From an uncultured Gammaproteobacteria bacterium (GTDB lineage: Bacteria; Pseudomonadota; Gammaproteobacteria; Steroidobacterales; Woeseiaceae), in NCBI GenBank assembly GCA_937899415.1, contig CALBPI010000061.1, forward strand, positions 119,337-183,336: a stretch of DNA of 64,000 nucleotides, read 5' to 3'. Positions within the stretch are counted from its first letter, which is position 1; each line of letters opens with the position of its first letter. The notes under the pieces are model-generated. The model did no database searches. It was not told the origin of the DNA and was given only the letters and a program-made list of their open reading frames with translations. A program made the position numbers and the translations under genes. Of the stretch, positions 42,846-51,893 are shown piece by piece.

Positions 42846-43037
42846 TTTGCGTATGACCCGAAATGCAAGCCGTGCCCCGAAATTGACCATTGCGATCAAC
42901 GAGTGTGCGCAATTGCCGATGTTGTCAGCCGATTTCATCTGATACTGTCGAAGGGTCCGGGCACGCTGCAGGCGCGGCTGGCTCGGCACTAGACACCGCT
43001 TAAAGACGTTGGATGGCGAGGGAGAGACGCATCATCC

Positions 43038-43673
43038 ATGAGTGAGCGCAGTCGGCAGGTCGCTGAACTGAATGCGCGTTATCTCGCGTGCCCTTCTTGC
43101 GATGCGCTATTTGAGCGACCTGCGCTCGAGCCGGGCCAGCGCGCGCGCTGTCCGCGGTGCCACGAGGTTATTGCGACCAATAAGCATCGCGGGACTGAGC
43201 GAACCACGGCCCTGATGATGGCGAGCCTGATCGTCTACCTCGTGGCCGTGATGTTTCCGTTCATGAGCATGGAGCGGTCCGGACTCTCCAATCGCATCTC
43301 TGTTATTGACGCTGTTTCGGTGCTCTGGAGTAATGGGATGATGCTGCTGGCGGTGGTGTCCGGCCTGTTGATTCTCGTCATTCCTGCAACGCGCATTAGC
43401 TTGATTCTGGCTCTAAACGCCAGTCTGGCCCGGAACGAATTCGCACGAAGTAAGCAGGCGTTCTTGCTGCGCATGGCGCAGCACCTGGAGCCCTGGGCGA
43501 TGGCCGATATCTTCATGATCGGCGTGATCGTGTCGCTGGTGAAGATAGGCAGTCTGGCGCGGATCGAAGTCGGGCCGGCGTTTTGGGCGATGTCGTCATT
43601 GATCGTGTTCATGGCGATGGCGACATCGGCTGCCTGCAAGGACTCGGCCTGGCAGCGCATTCGGCCATGGTGA
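43038..43673 (+). CDS. PqiA-like membrane protein, N-terminal half unit
   Basis: 211 residues with a zinc-ribbon-like N-terminus (YLACPSCDALF ... ARCPRCHEVI), then four helices (MMASLIVYLVAVMFPFMSM; MLLAVVSGLLILVI). Resembles one of the two repeats of PqiA (E. coli, ~417 aa), the inner-membrane component of an intermembrane lipid transport system. The next gene encodes the other repeat and overlaps by 7 nt, so PqiA is split into two proteins here. GGGAGAG lies rather far (about 13 nt) before the ATG. Confidence 0.85.
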   Translation: MSERSRQVAELNARYLACPSCDALFERPALEPGQRARCPRCHEVIATNKHRGTERTTALMMASLIVYLVAVMFPFMSMERSGLSNRISVIDAVSVLWSNGMMLLAVVSGLLILVIPATRISLILALNASLARNEFARSKQAFLLRMAQHLEPWAMADIFMIGVIVSLVKIGSLARIEVGPAFWAMSSLIVFMAMATSAACKDSAWQRIRPW

Positions 43674-44293
43674 CCAAACTCGCAACAGAGCAGGGTCTCG
43701 CGCTCTGTCGAAGCTGCGGCACCCTGACTGACCAGCCCGGCGAACGTTGTGTCGTCTGCGGGGCGCGCACACGCAGTTTGGACGACTCGGGCCTGCAAGC
43801 GGTCTGGGCGTTCTGGATCGCCGGCGTCTTGGCTTACATCCCCGGCAATGTCCTTCCGATCATGGTGACGCAGTCGGTTTCCGGGACCACGGAGTCGACA
43901 ATCATGGGTGGCGTGATCTCGTTGATCCACCACGGCAGTTACGCTATTGCCGCCGTAATCTTCATCGCCAGTATTGCCGTCCCCGTTTCGAAGTTCCTGG
44001 TCATCGCGTGGCTGGCGCTGTCGATCCAGCGGCGCTGGCCGACGAGCGAGCACACGCGGCACCGAGCCCATCACGCCATCGAGATTATCGGCCGTTGGTC
44101 CATGATCGACGTGTTTGTCGTCGCGGCACTGGCCGCACTGATTCAGATTGGTGGTTTGCTGACTATCGCGCCGGGCATCGGCATCAACGCGTTTGCCCTG
44201 TCCGTAGTGCTGACCATGTTCTCGGCGATGAGCCTCGATCCCAGGCTGATCTGGTCGAACCCCGCACCAATAAAGGCACCGAGCGATGAATGA
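43667..44293 (+). CDS. PqiA-like membrane protein, C-terminal half unit
   Basis: 208 residues from ATG 43667. It starts with its own zinc ribbon (LCRSCGTLTDQPGERCVVCG), followed by four helices around AVWAFWIAGVLAYIPGNVLP, AVIFIASIAVPVSKFLVIAW and SMIDVFVVAALAALIQIGGL. It is the counterpart of the second PqiA repeat, including the PGNVLPIM and GRWSMIDVFVV motifs. It overlaps the first PqiA half by 7 nt and pqiB by 8 nt, consistent with a co-assembled complex. Confidence 0.88.
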   Translation: MVTKLATEQGLALCRSCGTLTDQPGERCVVCGARTRSLDDSGLQAVWAFWIAGVLAYIPGNVLPIMVTQSVSGTTESTIMGGVISLIHHGSYAIAAVIFIASIAVPVSKFLVIAWLALSIQRRWPTSEHTRHRAHHAIEIIGRWSMIDVFVVAALAALIQIGGLLTIAPGIGINAFALSVVLTMFSAMSLDPRLIWSNPAPIKAPSDE

Positions 44294-45947
44294 CGCGGCA
44301 CCGCAACCCGATATCGAGGAGATTCCGAAGCGAAAGATTTCGCGTGTCTGGATTGTGCCCATCCTGTCACTGGTAATCGGCGCCTTTGTCATCGGCCAAT
44401 CGATTTGGGAGCGTGGCCCGCTGGTGGAGATCCGGTTTGAAAAAGGCCATGGCATCACTGCTGGCAAGACCGAGGTCAAACACAATGACGTCGTCGTGGG
44501 CGTGGTGGAGACGGTGCGCTTGTCTGAGGACCTCGAAACCGTGGTTGTCGGCGCGAGGATGGAACGGTTCATGGGCCCCTACCTCGGCGACACGACCGCG
44601 TTCTGGGTGGTCAAGGCCGATATCTCGGGGACAAGCTTCACCGGCCTGAGCACGCTGCTCTCGGGCGCCTATATCGAGGTTGACTGGGATCAGGCGCCAG
44701 AGCGTCGGCAGCGACGCTTCGTCGGCTTGGACAAGCAGCCCATGACGCCGCCGGGCGTGGCGGGCACGCACTTCCGTTTGCGCGTCGACAGCGCGGGTTC
44801 GATTGGCGTTGGGTCACCCGTGTTTTTCCGCCGCATCCGCGTCGGGCAAATCGAGAATCAAAGCCTGTCGGAGGACTTCGGCTACGTCGAATACGACGCC
44901 TTCATCGAGGCGCCGTATGACCGGCTGGTCAACGCCGCGACGCACTTCTGGAACGTATCGGGCGTCAACGTCGAGGCCAGCACCGATGGTCTGATCGTGA
45001 ATTTCGACTCGCTGCAGTCGCTTGTGGCGGGGGGCGTGGCATTCGGCGACATCGGGCGCACGATGGGTACCTCGGAACTCGACCCCAACGCCGAATTTAT
45101 CGTCTATAAGAACCGCGAAGCCGCTGTGGAGAGCCAGTACTTCACGCCTGAGGGCAGCGGGTTCTATTTCATGGTGCAGTTTGACGACTCCATTCGCGGC
45201 CTGAGCATTGGCGCGCCGATCGAGTGGCAGGGGATTCGAATCGGCAACGTCCGCGACATCGTGCTCGACCTCTCCGACGTGACGAGAACCGATGCGGTGG
45301 TCTACGCGGTGCTGGAGTTGCAGCCGAACCGCATTGGGCTTGAGAACATGTCGGACGCAGATTTGCGGACCAGCATCACGCGTTGGGTGCGGTCCGGCAT
45401 GCGCGTTCAGCTTGCCGCCGGCAATATTCTCAGTGGCCGCAAGCTGATTCGGTTCCTCGACGACGCGGCGCCCCCCGACGAGACCCTGGTCGTCAATTTC
45501 GACGCGCAGCCGTTCCCGGCCTTGCCCACCATCGGCACTAACCTTGGTGCGGTGACCGAGAACGTGGAACGTGTCGTTGCCAATGTGGCGGACCTGCCTT
45601 TAGACCAACTCGTCGGCTCGCTCATCAGCCTGCTCAACAATGCCGATGCGCTGGTCGGCAATCCTTCCGCGCAGGGGCTGCCGGACACGCTCAATGCGGC
45701 GCTCACCGCAGTAGGCCAAGTTGCGGGCAACCTCGATCAGGCCAGCGATCAGCTGCCCGAGCTCATCGTCAGCTTGAACGAGATTGCGCGGGCTGGCGAG
45801 GTCACGCTCGCCGGGCTGTCTCCGGACTCGGCGCTCTATGTCGACTTGGCAGACGCCATCAGCGAGCTGCGTGACGCCTCTCGTTCGCTGGCGGCGCTGG
45901 CCGTGCGGCTCGAACAGAAACCCAACGCACTGATACTAGGCAAGTGA
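44286..45947 (+). CDS. pqiB: PqiB-like MCE-domain protein
   Basis: 553 residues: one N-terminal helix (VWIVPILSLVIGAFVIGQSI), three MCE/MlaD domains (~50-140, ~165-270, ~290-390; for example GHGITAGKTEVKHNDVVVGV, GSIGVGSPVFFRRIRVGQIE and SIGAPIEWQGIRIGNVRDI), and a C-terminal helical region that in PqiB forms a tube. It bridges inner and outer membranes for lipid movement. It overlaps the PqiA half upstream by 8 nt and shares one base with pqiC. Confidence 0.93.
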   Translation: MNDAAPQPDIEEIPKRKISRVWIVPILSLVIGAFVIGQSIWERGPLVEIRFEKGHGITAGKTEVKHNDVVVGVVETVRLSEDLETVVVGARMERFMGPYLGDTTAFWVVKADISGTSFTGLSTLLSGAYIEVDWDQAPERRQRRFVGLDKQPMTPPGVAGTHFRLRVDSAGSIGVGSPVFFRRIRVGQIENQSLSEDFGYVEYDAFIEAPYDRLVNAATHFWNVSGVNVEASTDGLIVNFDSLQSLVAGGVAFGDIGRTMGTSELDPNAEFIVYKNREAAVESQYFTPEGSGFYFMVQFDDSIRGLSIGAPIEWQGIRIGNVRDIVLDLSDVTRTDAVVYAVLELQPNRIGLENMSDADLRTSITRWVRSGMRVQLAAGNILSGRKLIRFLDDAAPPDETLVVNFDAQPFPALPTIGTNLGAVTENVERVVANVADLPLDQLVGSLISLLNNADALVGNPSAQGLPDTLNAALTAVGQVAGNLDQASDQLPELIVSLNEIARAGEVTLAGLSPDSALYVDLADAISELRDASRSLAALAVRLEQKPNALILGK

Positions 45948-46534
45948 TGACGATGATGACTGAACGGCTTGCGGCTCGAATACTTCTCTTGGCTGCCATT
46001 GGGCTGGCGGGCTGCGGTAGCGGCCCCGAGCCGGTCTTTTACACGCTGGACCCGCCCTTCAGCAGCGTGGAAGCAACCGGCATCGGCCCGAGAATCAGCC
46101 TGCCGTCCGTCGACTTGCCGGCGTACGCGCGGTCCAGCCTGATTGCATCGGCCGACGGGGCCAATCGCATCGTCGTCGACGACGATCATCGCTGGGCGTC
46201 GCCGCCCAGTGAGTCAGTCACACTGGCACTGGCGCGGCATCTGGAGTCTGCACTCGACGCGACGGTGCTCGTGCAGCCGCACCCGCGCGGGTTCGACGCC
46301 GAATTGGTCATCACGGTGAGCTTCGACCGCTTCTTGCGATCGGGAAGTGGTGCTGCGGAGCTGAGTGGGCGCGCGGTGATCGCAAACGGGTCGGCGCCTG
46401 ACGTCATGCGCTTCTCCATTACGGCTTCCGCCGAGGGCGGGGATTACAGCGATTTCATGACCAGTGTGGACAGGGCGCTGGCCGAGATTGCCAACCGCGT
46501 GGCCAAGCGTGTCGCGGCGATGCCGCCGCCCTAA
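45947..46534 (+). CDS. pqiC: PqiC-like outer-membrane lipoprotein
   Basis: 195 residues with a lipoprotein signal (LLLAAIGLAGC) and an ABC-transport-auxiliary (DUF330) domain: PVFYTLDPP at the start, then LPSVDLPAYARSSLIASADG and LALARHLESALD. PqiC anchors the PqiB tube at the outer membrane. ATG 45947 shares a base with the pqiB stop (TGATG); further in-frame ATGs follow at 45956 and 45959. Final gene before a strong terminator. Confidence 0.9.
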   Translation: MTMMTERLAARILLLAAIGLAGCGSGPEPVFYTLDPPFSSVEATGIGPRISLPSVDLPAYARSSLIASADGANRIVVDDDHRWASPPSESVTLALARHLESALDATVLVQPHPRGFDAELVITVSFDRFLRSGSGAAELSGRAVIANGSAPDVMRFSITASAEGGDYSDFMTSVDRALAEIANRVAKRVAAMPPP

Positions 46535-46569
46535 CACCGGCGTCGCGCGACTGGCTGTCAGCCGGGTAC

Positions 46570-46598
46570 AAAAAAGGGCGCCAGTGGCGCCCTTTTTC
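46570..46598. terminator. Bidirectional rho-independent terminator between pqiC and rpmG
   Basis: A-run, stem GGGCGCC (46576-46582), loop AGT, stem GGCGCCC (46586-46592), then five Ts. It serves both the plus-strand pqi operon and the minus-strand rpmB-rpmG unit. The stem and flanking A/T runs repeat those at 42818-42845; only the loop differs. Confidence 0.9.
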
Positions 46599-46636
46599 CT
46601 ATGGCCGCATGCCGCGGCCGAAGACGAAAGATCCGG

Positions 46637-46792
46637 TTACTTGATCTTCGCTTCCTTGTAGATGACGTGCTTGCGTACGACGGGGTCGTACTTTTTCGTT
46701 TCCATCTTCTCGGGGTGAAGACGCTTGTTCTTCATCGTCGTGTAGAAGTGGCCCGTGCCGGCGCTCGAGACGAGGCGGATTTTTTCGCGCAT
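46637..46792 (-). CDS. rpmG: 50S ribosomal protein L33
   Basis: 51 residues, too short for most ORF filters, read on the minus strand from ATG 46792 to TAA 46637. The sequence starts [19 protein letters not shown] and ends [11 protein letters not shown], with [16 protein letters not shown] between, clearly L33. It lacks the CxxC pairs of zinc-binding L33 versions. It follows rpmB after 29 nt and ends at a shared bidirectional terminator. Confidence 0.96.
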   Translation of the reverse strand: MREKIRLVSSAGTGHFYTTMKNKRLHPEKMETKKYDPVVRKHVIYKEAKIK

Positions 46793-46821
46793 TTCGGTGC
46801 TCCTCGGTATTCAGGCCCGCG

Positions 46822-47058
46822 TTAGACGCGCTGGCCCTCGGCGCGCAGGTCGGCGACGACCTTCTCAATGCCGTGCTTGTCGATGATGCGCAGGCCCTTG
46901 TTGGAGACGCGCAGCTTGACGTAGCGCTTCTCGGACTCGAGCCAGAAGCGGTGCGTATGCAGGTTGGGCAGGAAACGACGACGCGTCTTGTTGTTCGCGT
47001 GCGAGACGTTGTTGCCGCTCATCGGACCTTTGCCGGTCACCTGGCAGACTTTAGACAT
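46822..47058 (-). CDS. rpmB: 50S ribosomal protein L28
   Basis: 78 residues, a full-length L28: [20 protein letters not shown], then [20 protein letters not shown] and [17 protein letters not shown]. First gene of the rpmB-rpmG operon, with a long leader (about 155 nt) from a good sigma-70 promoter. The leader contains a GCCCTG/CAGGGC inverted repeat at 47164-47182. Confidence 0.97.
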   Translation of the reverse strand: MSKVCQVTGKGPMSGNNVSHANNKTRRRFLPNLHTHRFWLESEKRYVKLRVSNKGLRIIDKHGIEKVVADLRAEGQRV

Positions 47059-47218
47059 GACCTTATCCCGGTAGTGTCAGCGCCAGCCGCGCAGGCCCTG
47101 GGGGCCCGTGCCGATGGCGGTGGTTCAGTTTCTGTGCCGTGGCCTAAACCCGCTGCGGGGCTGGCCCTGTCGACAGCAGGGCACGTCAAACGACGGGCTA
47201 CCCGCTAAAGAGCCGCAC

Positions 47219-47247
47219 TTTATACCGGATCGAGGGGGCTGGATCAA
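47219..47247 (-). promoter_or_regulatory. Sigma-70 promoter of rpmB-rpmG
   Basis: Minus strand: -35 TTGATC (47247-47242), 17-nt spacer, -10 TATAAA (47224-47219). It sits just downstream of radC and about 160 nt before the rpmB start. The 203-bp gap between radC and rpmB holds nothing else except the leader inverted repeat. Confidence 0.65.
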
Positions 47248-47261
47248 GGCCGAAAGGTGCC

Positions 47262-47915
47262 TCAGATCAGGCCCCGACTGGCCAGCGAGGTCACCGTGCC
47301 GTCGCCGATAACGAGGTGGTCGAGCAGGCGGATGTCGACGAGCGCCAGGGCCTCCCGCAGACGCCCCGTGATGTCTGTATCGGCCTGGCTGGGCTCGGCC
47401 ACACCCGAAGGGTGATTGTGGGCGACGATGAGGGCCGCGGCGTGGTGGGTCAGGGCCTGGCAGACCACCTCACGCGGGTAGACGCTGGTGCCGTCGATGG
47501 TGCCCCGGAACAGTGGCTCGAAGGCCAGCACGCGGTGGCGGTTGTCGAGGTACAGGCAGCAGAAGACCTCGTAAGGCAAGTCCCTGAGGCGGGCGGCCAG
47601 GAAGCGCCGCGTGTCGGCGGGGCCGGCGATGCTGTGGCCCACGGCAAGCGTTTCCGTGTGATAGCGCCGGGCGATCTCCTGCAACGCCTTGAGCCGGGCC
47701 GCGGCGGCGGGACCCAGCCCGGGCGCGGCCTCCAGGGCGACAGGGCTGGCCCGGAGCAAGGCCCGCAGGCCGCCGAATCTCTCGAGCCAGGTTGCGGCAC
47801 GGCGTGCCTCTTGCCGCGGCAATACCGCGTCGAGTAGCGCCTGGGGCGTCAGCGCCGGTGCGTCCCCGCCGATGAGCCGCCGCCTGGTGTCGGTTTTGCA
47901 GGTGATGTCGTCCAT
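47262..47915 (-). CDS. radC: RadC-family JAB/MPN-domain protein
   Basis: 217 residues. An N-terminal helix-hairpin-helix-like part (LEAAPGLGPAAAARLKALQE) precedes the RadC metalloprotease-like domain: VFCCLYLDNRHRVLAFEPLF, GTIDGTSVYPREVV and the zinc motif HNHPSGVAEPSQAD, with LLDHLVIGDG at the end. Once linked to DNA repair, its role is uncertain. Its place next to rpmB and divergent from coaBC is conserved in gammaproteobacteria. Confidence 0.94.
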   Translation of the reverse strand: MDDITCKTDTRRRLIGGDAPALTPQALLDAVLPRQEARRAATWLERFGGLRALLRASPVALEAAPGLGPAAAARLKALQEIARRYHTETLAVGHSIAGPADTRRFLAARLRDLPYEVFCCLYLDNRHRVLAFEPLFRGTIDGTSVYPREVVCQALTHHAAALIVAHNHPSGVAEPSQADTDITGRLREALALVDIRLLDHLVIGDGTVTSLASRGLI

Positions 47916-48056
47916 GGGGCGATCATCGCGCGCGGCCTGGCTATCGCGCTCGGGTAAAAATAACGCGCTGTTACAGGTTTACCGGCCTTCCCCAAGTGCC
48001 TGATACACTGCGCGGCCTCTGGGACGGGTCGGCCAGGCCGACAGGAACTGACGGAC

Positions 48057-49235
48057 ATGACGCAAGTGCTGCTCGGTGTTACGGGTGGTATCGCCGCTTA
48101 CAAGAGCCCCGACCTCGTGCGGCGGCTCATCGAGCGCGGCGCCGAGGTGCAGGTGGTCATGACCGCCGGCGCCCGTGAATTCGTCACCCCGCTGACGTTC
48201 CAGGCCGTGTCGGGCCGTCTTGTCCGCACAGACCTCTGGGACGAGCAGGCCGAGGCCGCCATGGGCCACATCGAGCTGGCCCGCTGGGCCGACCAGGTCA
48301 TCATCGCACCGGCCAGTGCCGACTTCATTGCCCGCTTCGCCGGCGGGCTCGGCGACGACTTGCTCGCGACCGTGTGCCTGGCCACCGAAGCACCTGTTGC
48401 CATCGCGCCAGCCATGAACCGGCAGATGTGGGCGAGCCAGGCGGTGCAGGACAACATCGCCAAGCTGGGGGCGCGCGGTGTGCGCATCCTGGGCCCGGGT
48501 TCGGGCGACCAGGCCTGCGGCGAGGTGGGTGCCGGGCGCATGCTCGAACCCACCGAAATTGCCGAGCAATTGCTGCGCCCCGTCGACGGGCCGCTGTCGG
48601 GCAAACACGTCGTCATCACGGCGGGCCCAACCCGCGAGCCCATCGATCCTGTGCGTTATCTGACCAACCGCTCGTCGGGCAAGATGGGCTACGCGATGGC
48701 AGAGGCCGCGCGTGCTGCGGGCGGCAGGGTCACGCTCGTGTCAGGCCCTGTCACCCTGGGTGCGCCTGTGGGCATCGATCGACTGAGTGTCGAAACGGCC
48801 GAAGAGATGCAGGCGGCCGTGGACGCCGTCATCGAGGGCGCCGATGTGTTCATCGCAGCGGCCGCCGTTTCGGACTACCGCCCCGCGACGTTCGAGACGC
48901 AAAAAATCAAAAAGACCGAAGACAGCCTGTCGCTGGCGCTGGACCGCAATCCCGACATTCTGGCCGGTGTGGCGTCACGCTCACCGCGACCGTTTACCGT
49001 CGGCTTTGCGGCCGAAACCACGGACGTCATCGCCAACGCGCGCGACAAGCTCGCGCGCAAGGGGCTCGACATGATCATTGCCAACCAAGTGGGTGACGGG
49101 CTCGCGTTTGATCGCGACGACAATGCCGTGACGGTGCTCTGGGACGGTGGTGAGCAGGCCTTCGCCCGCGATGCCAAGACGCGTTTGGCGCAGTCACTCG
49201 TCGCACTTATCGGCGAGCGGGTAGCAGCAGTATGA
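48057..49235 (+). CDS. coaBC: Phosphopantothenoylcysteine decarboxylase / phosphopantothenate-cysteine ligase
   Basis: Bifunctional flavoprotein for two steps of coenzyme A synthesis. The CoaC half (~1-185) has [17 protein letters not shown], the FMN-site region with PAMNRQMW, and the active-site cysteine in [14 protein letters not shown]. The CoaB half (~190-392) has [18 protein letters not shown] and the flexible-lid lysines in [13 protein letters not shown] 48057 has AGGAA about 9-10 nt upstream. Overlaps dut by 4 nt, the usual coaBC-dut pair. Confidence 0.96.
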   Translation: MTQVLLGVTGGIAAYKSPDLVRRLIERGAEVQVVMTAGAREFVTPLTFQAVSGRLVRTDLWDEQAEAAMGHIELARWADQVIIAPASADFIARFAGGLGDDLLATVCLATEAPVAIAPAMNRQMWASQAVQDNIAKLGARGVRILGPGSGDQACGEVGAGRMLEPTEIAEQLLRPVDGPLSGKHVVITAGPTREPIDPVRYLTNRSSGKMGYAMAEAARAAGGRVTLVSGPVTLGAPVGIDRLSVETAEEMQAAVDAVIEGADVFIAAAAVSDYRPATFETQKIKKTEDSLSLALDRNPDILAGVASRSPRPFTVGFAAETTDVIANARDKLARKGLDMIIANQVGDGLAFDRDDNAVTVLWDGGEQAFARDAKTRLAQSLVALIGERVAAV

Positions 49236-49690
49236 GCCAGCGCCTCGAAGTCAAAATACTGGACCCGCGCATCGGCGATTCGATCGCGTTGCCCGAGTAC
49301 GCCACAAACGGCTCGGCGGGCATGGACGTGCGCGCCTGTCTCGACGCGCCGCTTGAGGTCGCACCGGGCGATACGCATCTCGTGCCCAGCGGCCTGGCCA
49401 TCCACGTGGCCGACCCGGGGCTTGCTGCCGTTTTGTTGCCGCGCTCAGGCCTCGGCCACAAGCACGGCATCGTGCTGGGTAACCTCACGGGACTCATTGA
49501 CTCCGACTACCAGGGGCAGCTCTACGTCTCGATCTGGAACCGGGGCAGCACCACCTACACGATCGAGCCCGGCGAACGCATTGCACAGCTCGTGCTCGTG
49601 CCGGTGGTGCGGGCAGAGTTTGCAGTGGTCGAGGAATTTGGGGCTTCGGACCGGGGCGCGGGCGGCTTCGGTCACACGGGCCGCGACTGA
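49232..49690 (+). CDS. dut: dUTP diphosphatase
   Basis: Hydrolyses dUTP to dUMP, supplying dTMP synthesis and keeping uracil out of DNA. 152 residues with all trimeric dUTPase motifs: [47 protein letters not shown] and the C-terminal GAGGFGHTG loop. ATG overlaps the coaBC stop. Confidence 0.97.
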   Translation: MSQRLEVKILDPRIGDSIALPEYATNGSAGMDVRACLDAPLEVAPGDTHLVPSGLAIHVADPGLAAVLLPRSGLGHKHGIVLGNLTGLIDSDYQGQLYVSIWNRGSTTYTIEPGERIAQLVLVPVVRAEFAVVEEFGASDRGAGGFGHTGRD

Positions 49691-49708
49691 CGCGCGACGG
49701 GCCCGGCC

Positions 49709-50344
49709 TCAGGGCATATTCTGGCTCGTGAGCTCGGAGTAGCGCGCGATCGCGACGCGAAAGTCTTCGCGCAGGTTGTCGGCCTCACGTTTATGTGTGG
49801 CCAGGCGCTCTTCGTAGGTCAATACGCGGTCCTTGGTGAGCTTGATGTCGTCGGCGAGGGCCGGACGAATCATGGGCGCATCGGGGTCCACGGTGTAGGG
49901 CTTGAACTGAGAGGCTTCGTCGAGCAACGACACCAGCCGCTTGCGCAGGTTGGTGAGGTAGAGCTCGGTCACCTTGGACTGGGCGTCGAGCAGTTCGACG
50001 CGGCGGTCGCGGTGGCGCTCGATTTCATTGATAGAGAGGTAGGTGGCCAGCAGTGCGCGGTCGGCGCGGCGGGCCAGTTCTTCGCGGGCTTTGGCCTCGG
50101 CTTCGAGTCGCATGGCTTCGAGCTCTTCCTCTGTGGCCTTGCCGGCGATGCGCCCCACGGCCACGCCTTGCTCGTTCAAGATGCGCTTTTCTTGTTCGGC
50201 GTATTCGGGCGGGATCGAATCGCCAAAGTGCACGACCCCGTTCTCGTCGACCCAGCTGTAAACGGTCGCGGCAGCATGAGCCCCCGCGACCAGCAGGGTG
50301 GCCAGGGCTCCCGACGCCAGAATTGTCCTGCCAAAACGTCGCAT
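49709..50344 (-). CDS. DUF4124-containing secreted coiled-coil protein
   Basis: 211 residues from ATG 50344. A signal peptide (ILASGALATLLVAGAHA) is followed by a DUF4124 motif (ATVYSWVDENGVVHFGDSIP) and a long charged helical region. DUF4124 is a short WxDxxGxxxFxD-type envelope module of unknown role. It converges on dut and follows pyrE in the same direction after 61 nt. Confidence 0.82.
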   Translation of the reverse strand: MRRFGRTILASGALATLLVAGAHAAATVYSWVDENGVVHFGDSIPPEYAEQEKRILNEQGVAVGRIAGKATEEELEAMRLEAEAKAREELARRADRALLATYLSINEIERHRDRRVELLDAQSKVTELYLTNLRKRLVSLLDEASQFKPYTVDPDAPMIRPALADDIKLTKDRVLTYEERLATHKREADNLREDFRVAIARYSELTSQNMP

Positions 50345-50405
50345 ACGGCCTCCGATGGTACAGAAACCGGCCCGCCTCAGGGAGAGGTGCGTCACGGTTT
50401 TGGCG

Positions 50406-51059
50406 CTAAATCCCCTGTTCCGCGATGCCGTAGCGGGCGCGGTAATCGAGCAAAGCCTGCAGTTTCTCTGCGTCTCCGCCCTGTTTTACATGTGTCACGA
50501 GTGCTTCGAGTGTCGCAACGGCGCGTACTTTCACGCCCAGTGACTGTTCGACTTCCTGCACGGCCGACAGTTCGCCTGTCCCTCGCTCCTGGCGGTCCAA
50601 CAGGATCGCGATGCCTGCGACACGGGCCCCGGCGGCCCGGATGATCTCCACAGACTCGCGGATGGCCGTGCCCGCTGTGATCACGTCGTCGATGATCACG
50701 ATGTCCCCGGCCAGCGGCCCGCCCACGATATTGCCGCCTTCGCCGTGGTCCTTGGCTTCCTTGCGGTTGAAGGCGTAGGGCAGATCGATGTCCTTGTGCT
50801 CGGCCAGCGCCGCGGCGGCCAGGGCCGCGAGCGGGATGCCCTTGTAAGCCGGGCCGAACAGCACATCGGCTGTGGGAAACTGCTCGGCGATGACCGCCGC
50901 ATAGAGCTTGCCCAGCGCCGCGGCCGCGCGGCCACCCGCGAGCTGCCCCGCATTGAAGAAATAAGGGCTGACACGACCCGACTTGAGCGTGAACTCGCCG
51001 AAACGCAGCGCGTCGAGTGACAGGGCAAGCTCGACGAACGACTTCGGGGTTTGCGGCAT
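50406..51059 (-). CDS. pyrE: Orotate phosphoribosyltransferase
   Basis: Makes orotidine-5'-phosphate from orotate and PRPP in pyrimidine synthesis. 217 residues with LKSGRVSPYFFNAGQ, PAYKGIPLAALAA, FNRKEAKDHGEGG and the PRPP loop VIIDDVITAGTAIRES. ATG 51059 (MPQTPKSFVELAL) is preferred because CAGG lies 8 nt before it; GTG 51068 adds three residues. Divergent from xthA over about 50 bp. Confidence 0.95.
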   Translation of the reverse strand: MPQTPKSFVELALSLDALRFGEFTLKSGRVSPYFFNAGQLAGGRAAAALGKLYAAVIAEQFPTADVLFGPAYKGIPLAALAAAALAEHKDIDLPYAFNRKEAKDHGEGGNIVGGPLAGDIVIIDDVITAGTAIRESVEIIRAAGARVAGIAILLDRQERGTGELSAVQEVEQSLGVKVRAVATLEALVTHVKQGGDAEKLQALLDYRARYGIAEQGI

Positions 51060-51109
51060 GAAGGGCACCTGCGGGCAGTATGAAAGCGTCTGCTATTATG
51101 CCGCCCGCC

Positions 51110-51886
51110 ATGACCCGCATCATCTCGCTTAACGCCAACGGCATCCGTGCCGCGGCGCGCAAAGGATTCTTCGACTGGCTCGCGGCGCAAAACGCCGACG
51201 TGGTCTGTATCCAGGAAACCAAGGCGCAGGAACACCAGCTCGTCGACGACGTGTTTCGCCCGGCAGGCTTCCACAGCTACTACGAGGACGCCGAGAAGAA
51301 AGGCTATAGCGGCGTGGCGATCTACAGCCGCCACAAACCCGACAAGGTCGTGCGCGGGCTCGGTATCGAAGACTACGACCGCGAGGGTCGTTACCTCGAG
51401 GTGCAGCTCTCAGGTTTGGCTGTCGCCTCCGTTTACCTGCCCTCGGGCACCTCGGGAGACGAGCGCCAGGCCTTCAAAATGCGCATGCTCGACGACTTCC
51501 TGGCGCACATGAAGAAGACGCGACGGCGCAAGCGCGAATACGTCTTCTGCGGCGACTACAACATCGCCCACACCAAGGCCGACATCAAGAACTGGAAGTC
51601 GAACCAGAAGAACTCGGGCTTCCTGCCCGAAGAGCGCGCCTGGATGGACACCTTGATCCACGAGTCGGGCTTTGTTGATGCGTTCCGAGAACTGCCGCAG
51701 GAAGAACACGAGTACAGCTGGTGGTCGAACCGCGGCCGCGCCTGGGACAACAATGTGGGCTGGCGCATCGACTACCACATCACCTCGCCGGGTCTGCGCG
51801 GGCGCGTGACCGCCACGGACATCTATCGCGATGCGCGATTCTCCGATCATGCGCCTGTGACCGTTGACTACGACTTCAAGCTCTGA
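51110..51886 (+). CDS. xthA: Exodeoxyribonuclease III
   Basis: AP endonuclease and 3' exonuclease of base excision repair, 258 residues. Catalytic motifs are present: LNANGIRAA, IQETKAQ, GDYNIAHTKAD, WRIDYHI and FSDHAPV. ATG 51110 (MTRIISLNANG) is the natural start; an upstream ATG in the pyrE-xthA gap is not needed. The stop is followed within 7 nt by the AmpG-like gene. Confidence 0.95.
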   Translation: MTRIISLNANGIRAAARKGFFDWLAAQNADVVCIQETKAQEHQLVDDVFRPAGFHSYYEDAEKKGYSGVAIYSRHKPDKVVRGLGIEDYDREGRYLEVQLSGLAVASVYLPSGTSGDERQAFKMRMLDDFLAHMKKTRRRKREYVFCGDYNIAHTKADIKNWKSNQKNSGFLPEERAWMDTLIHESGFVDAFRELPQEEHEYSWWSNRGRAWDNNVGWRIDYHITSPGLRGRVTATDIYRDARFSDHAPVTVDYDFKL

Positions 51887-51893
51887 GCCGCGC

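Noticed and set aside
42846..43037. Upstream region of the pqi operon examined for small genes or RNA
   Set aside because: No frame with a ribosome binding site and no tRNA-like fold; only ambiguous promoter hexamers.
47164..47182. GCCCTG/CAGGGC inverted repeat in the rpmB leader, considered as a ribosomal-protein autoregulatory site or terminator
   Set aside because: Short stem without U-run and no resemblance to a known L28 leader; noted only as a leader feature.
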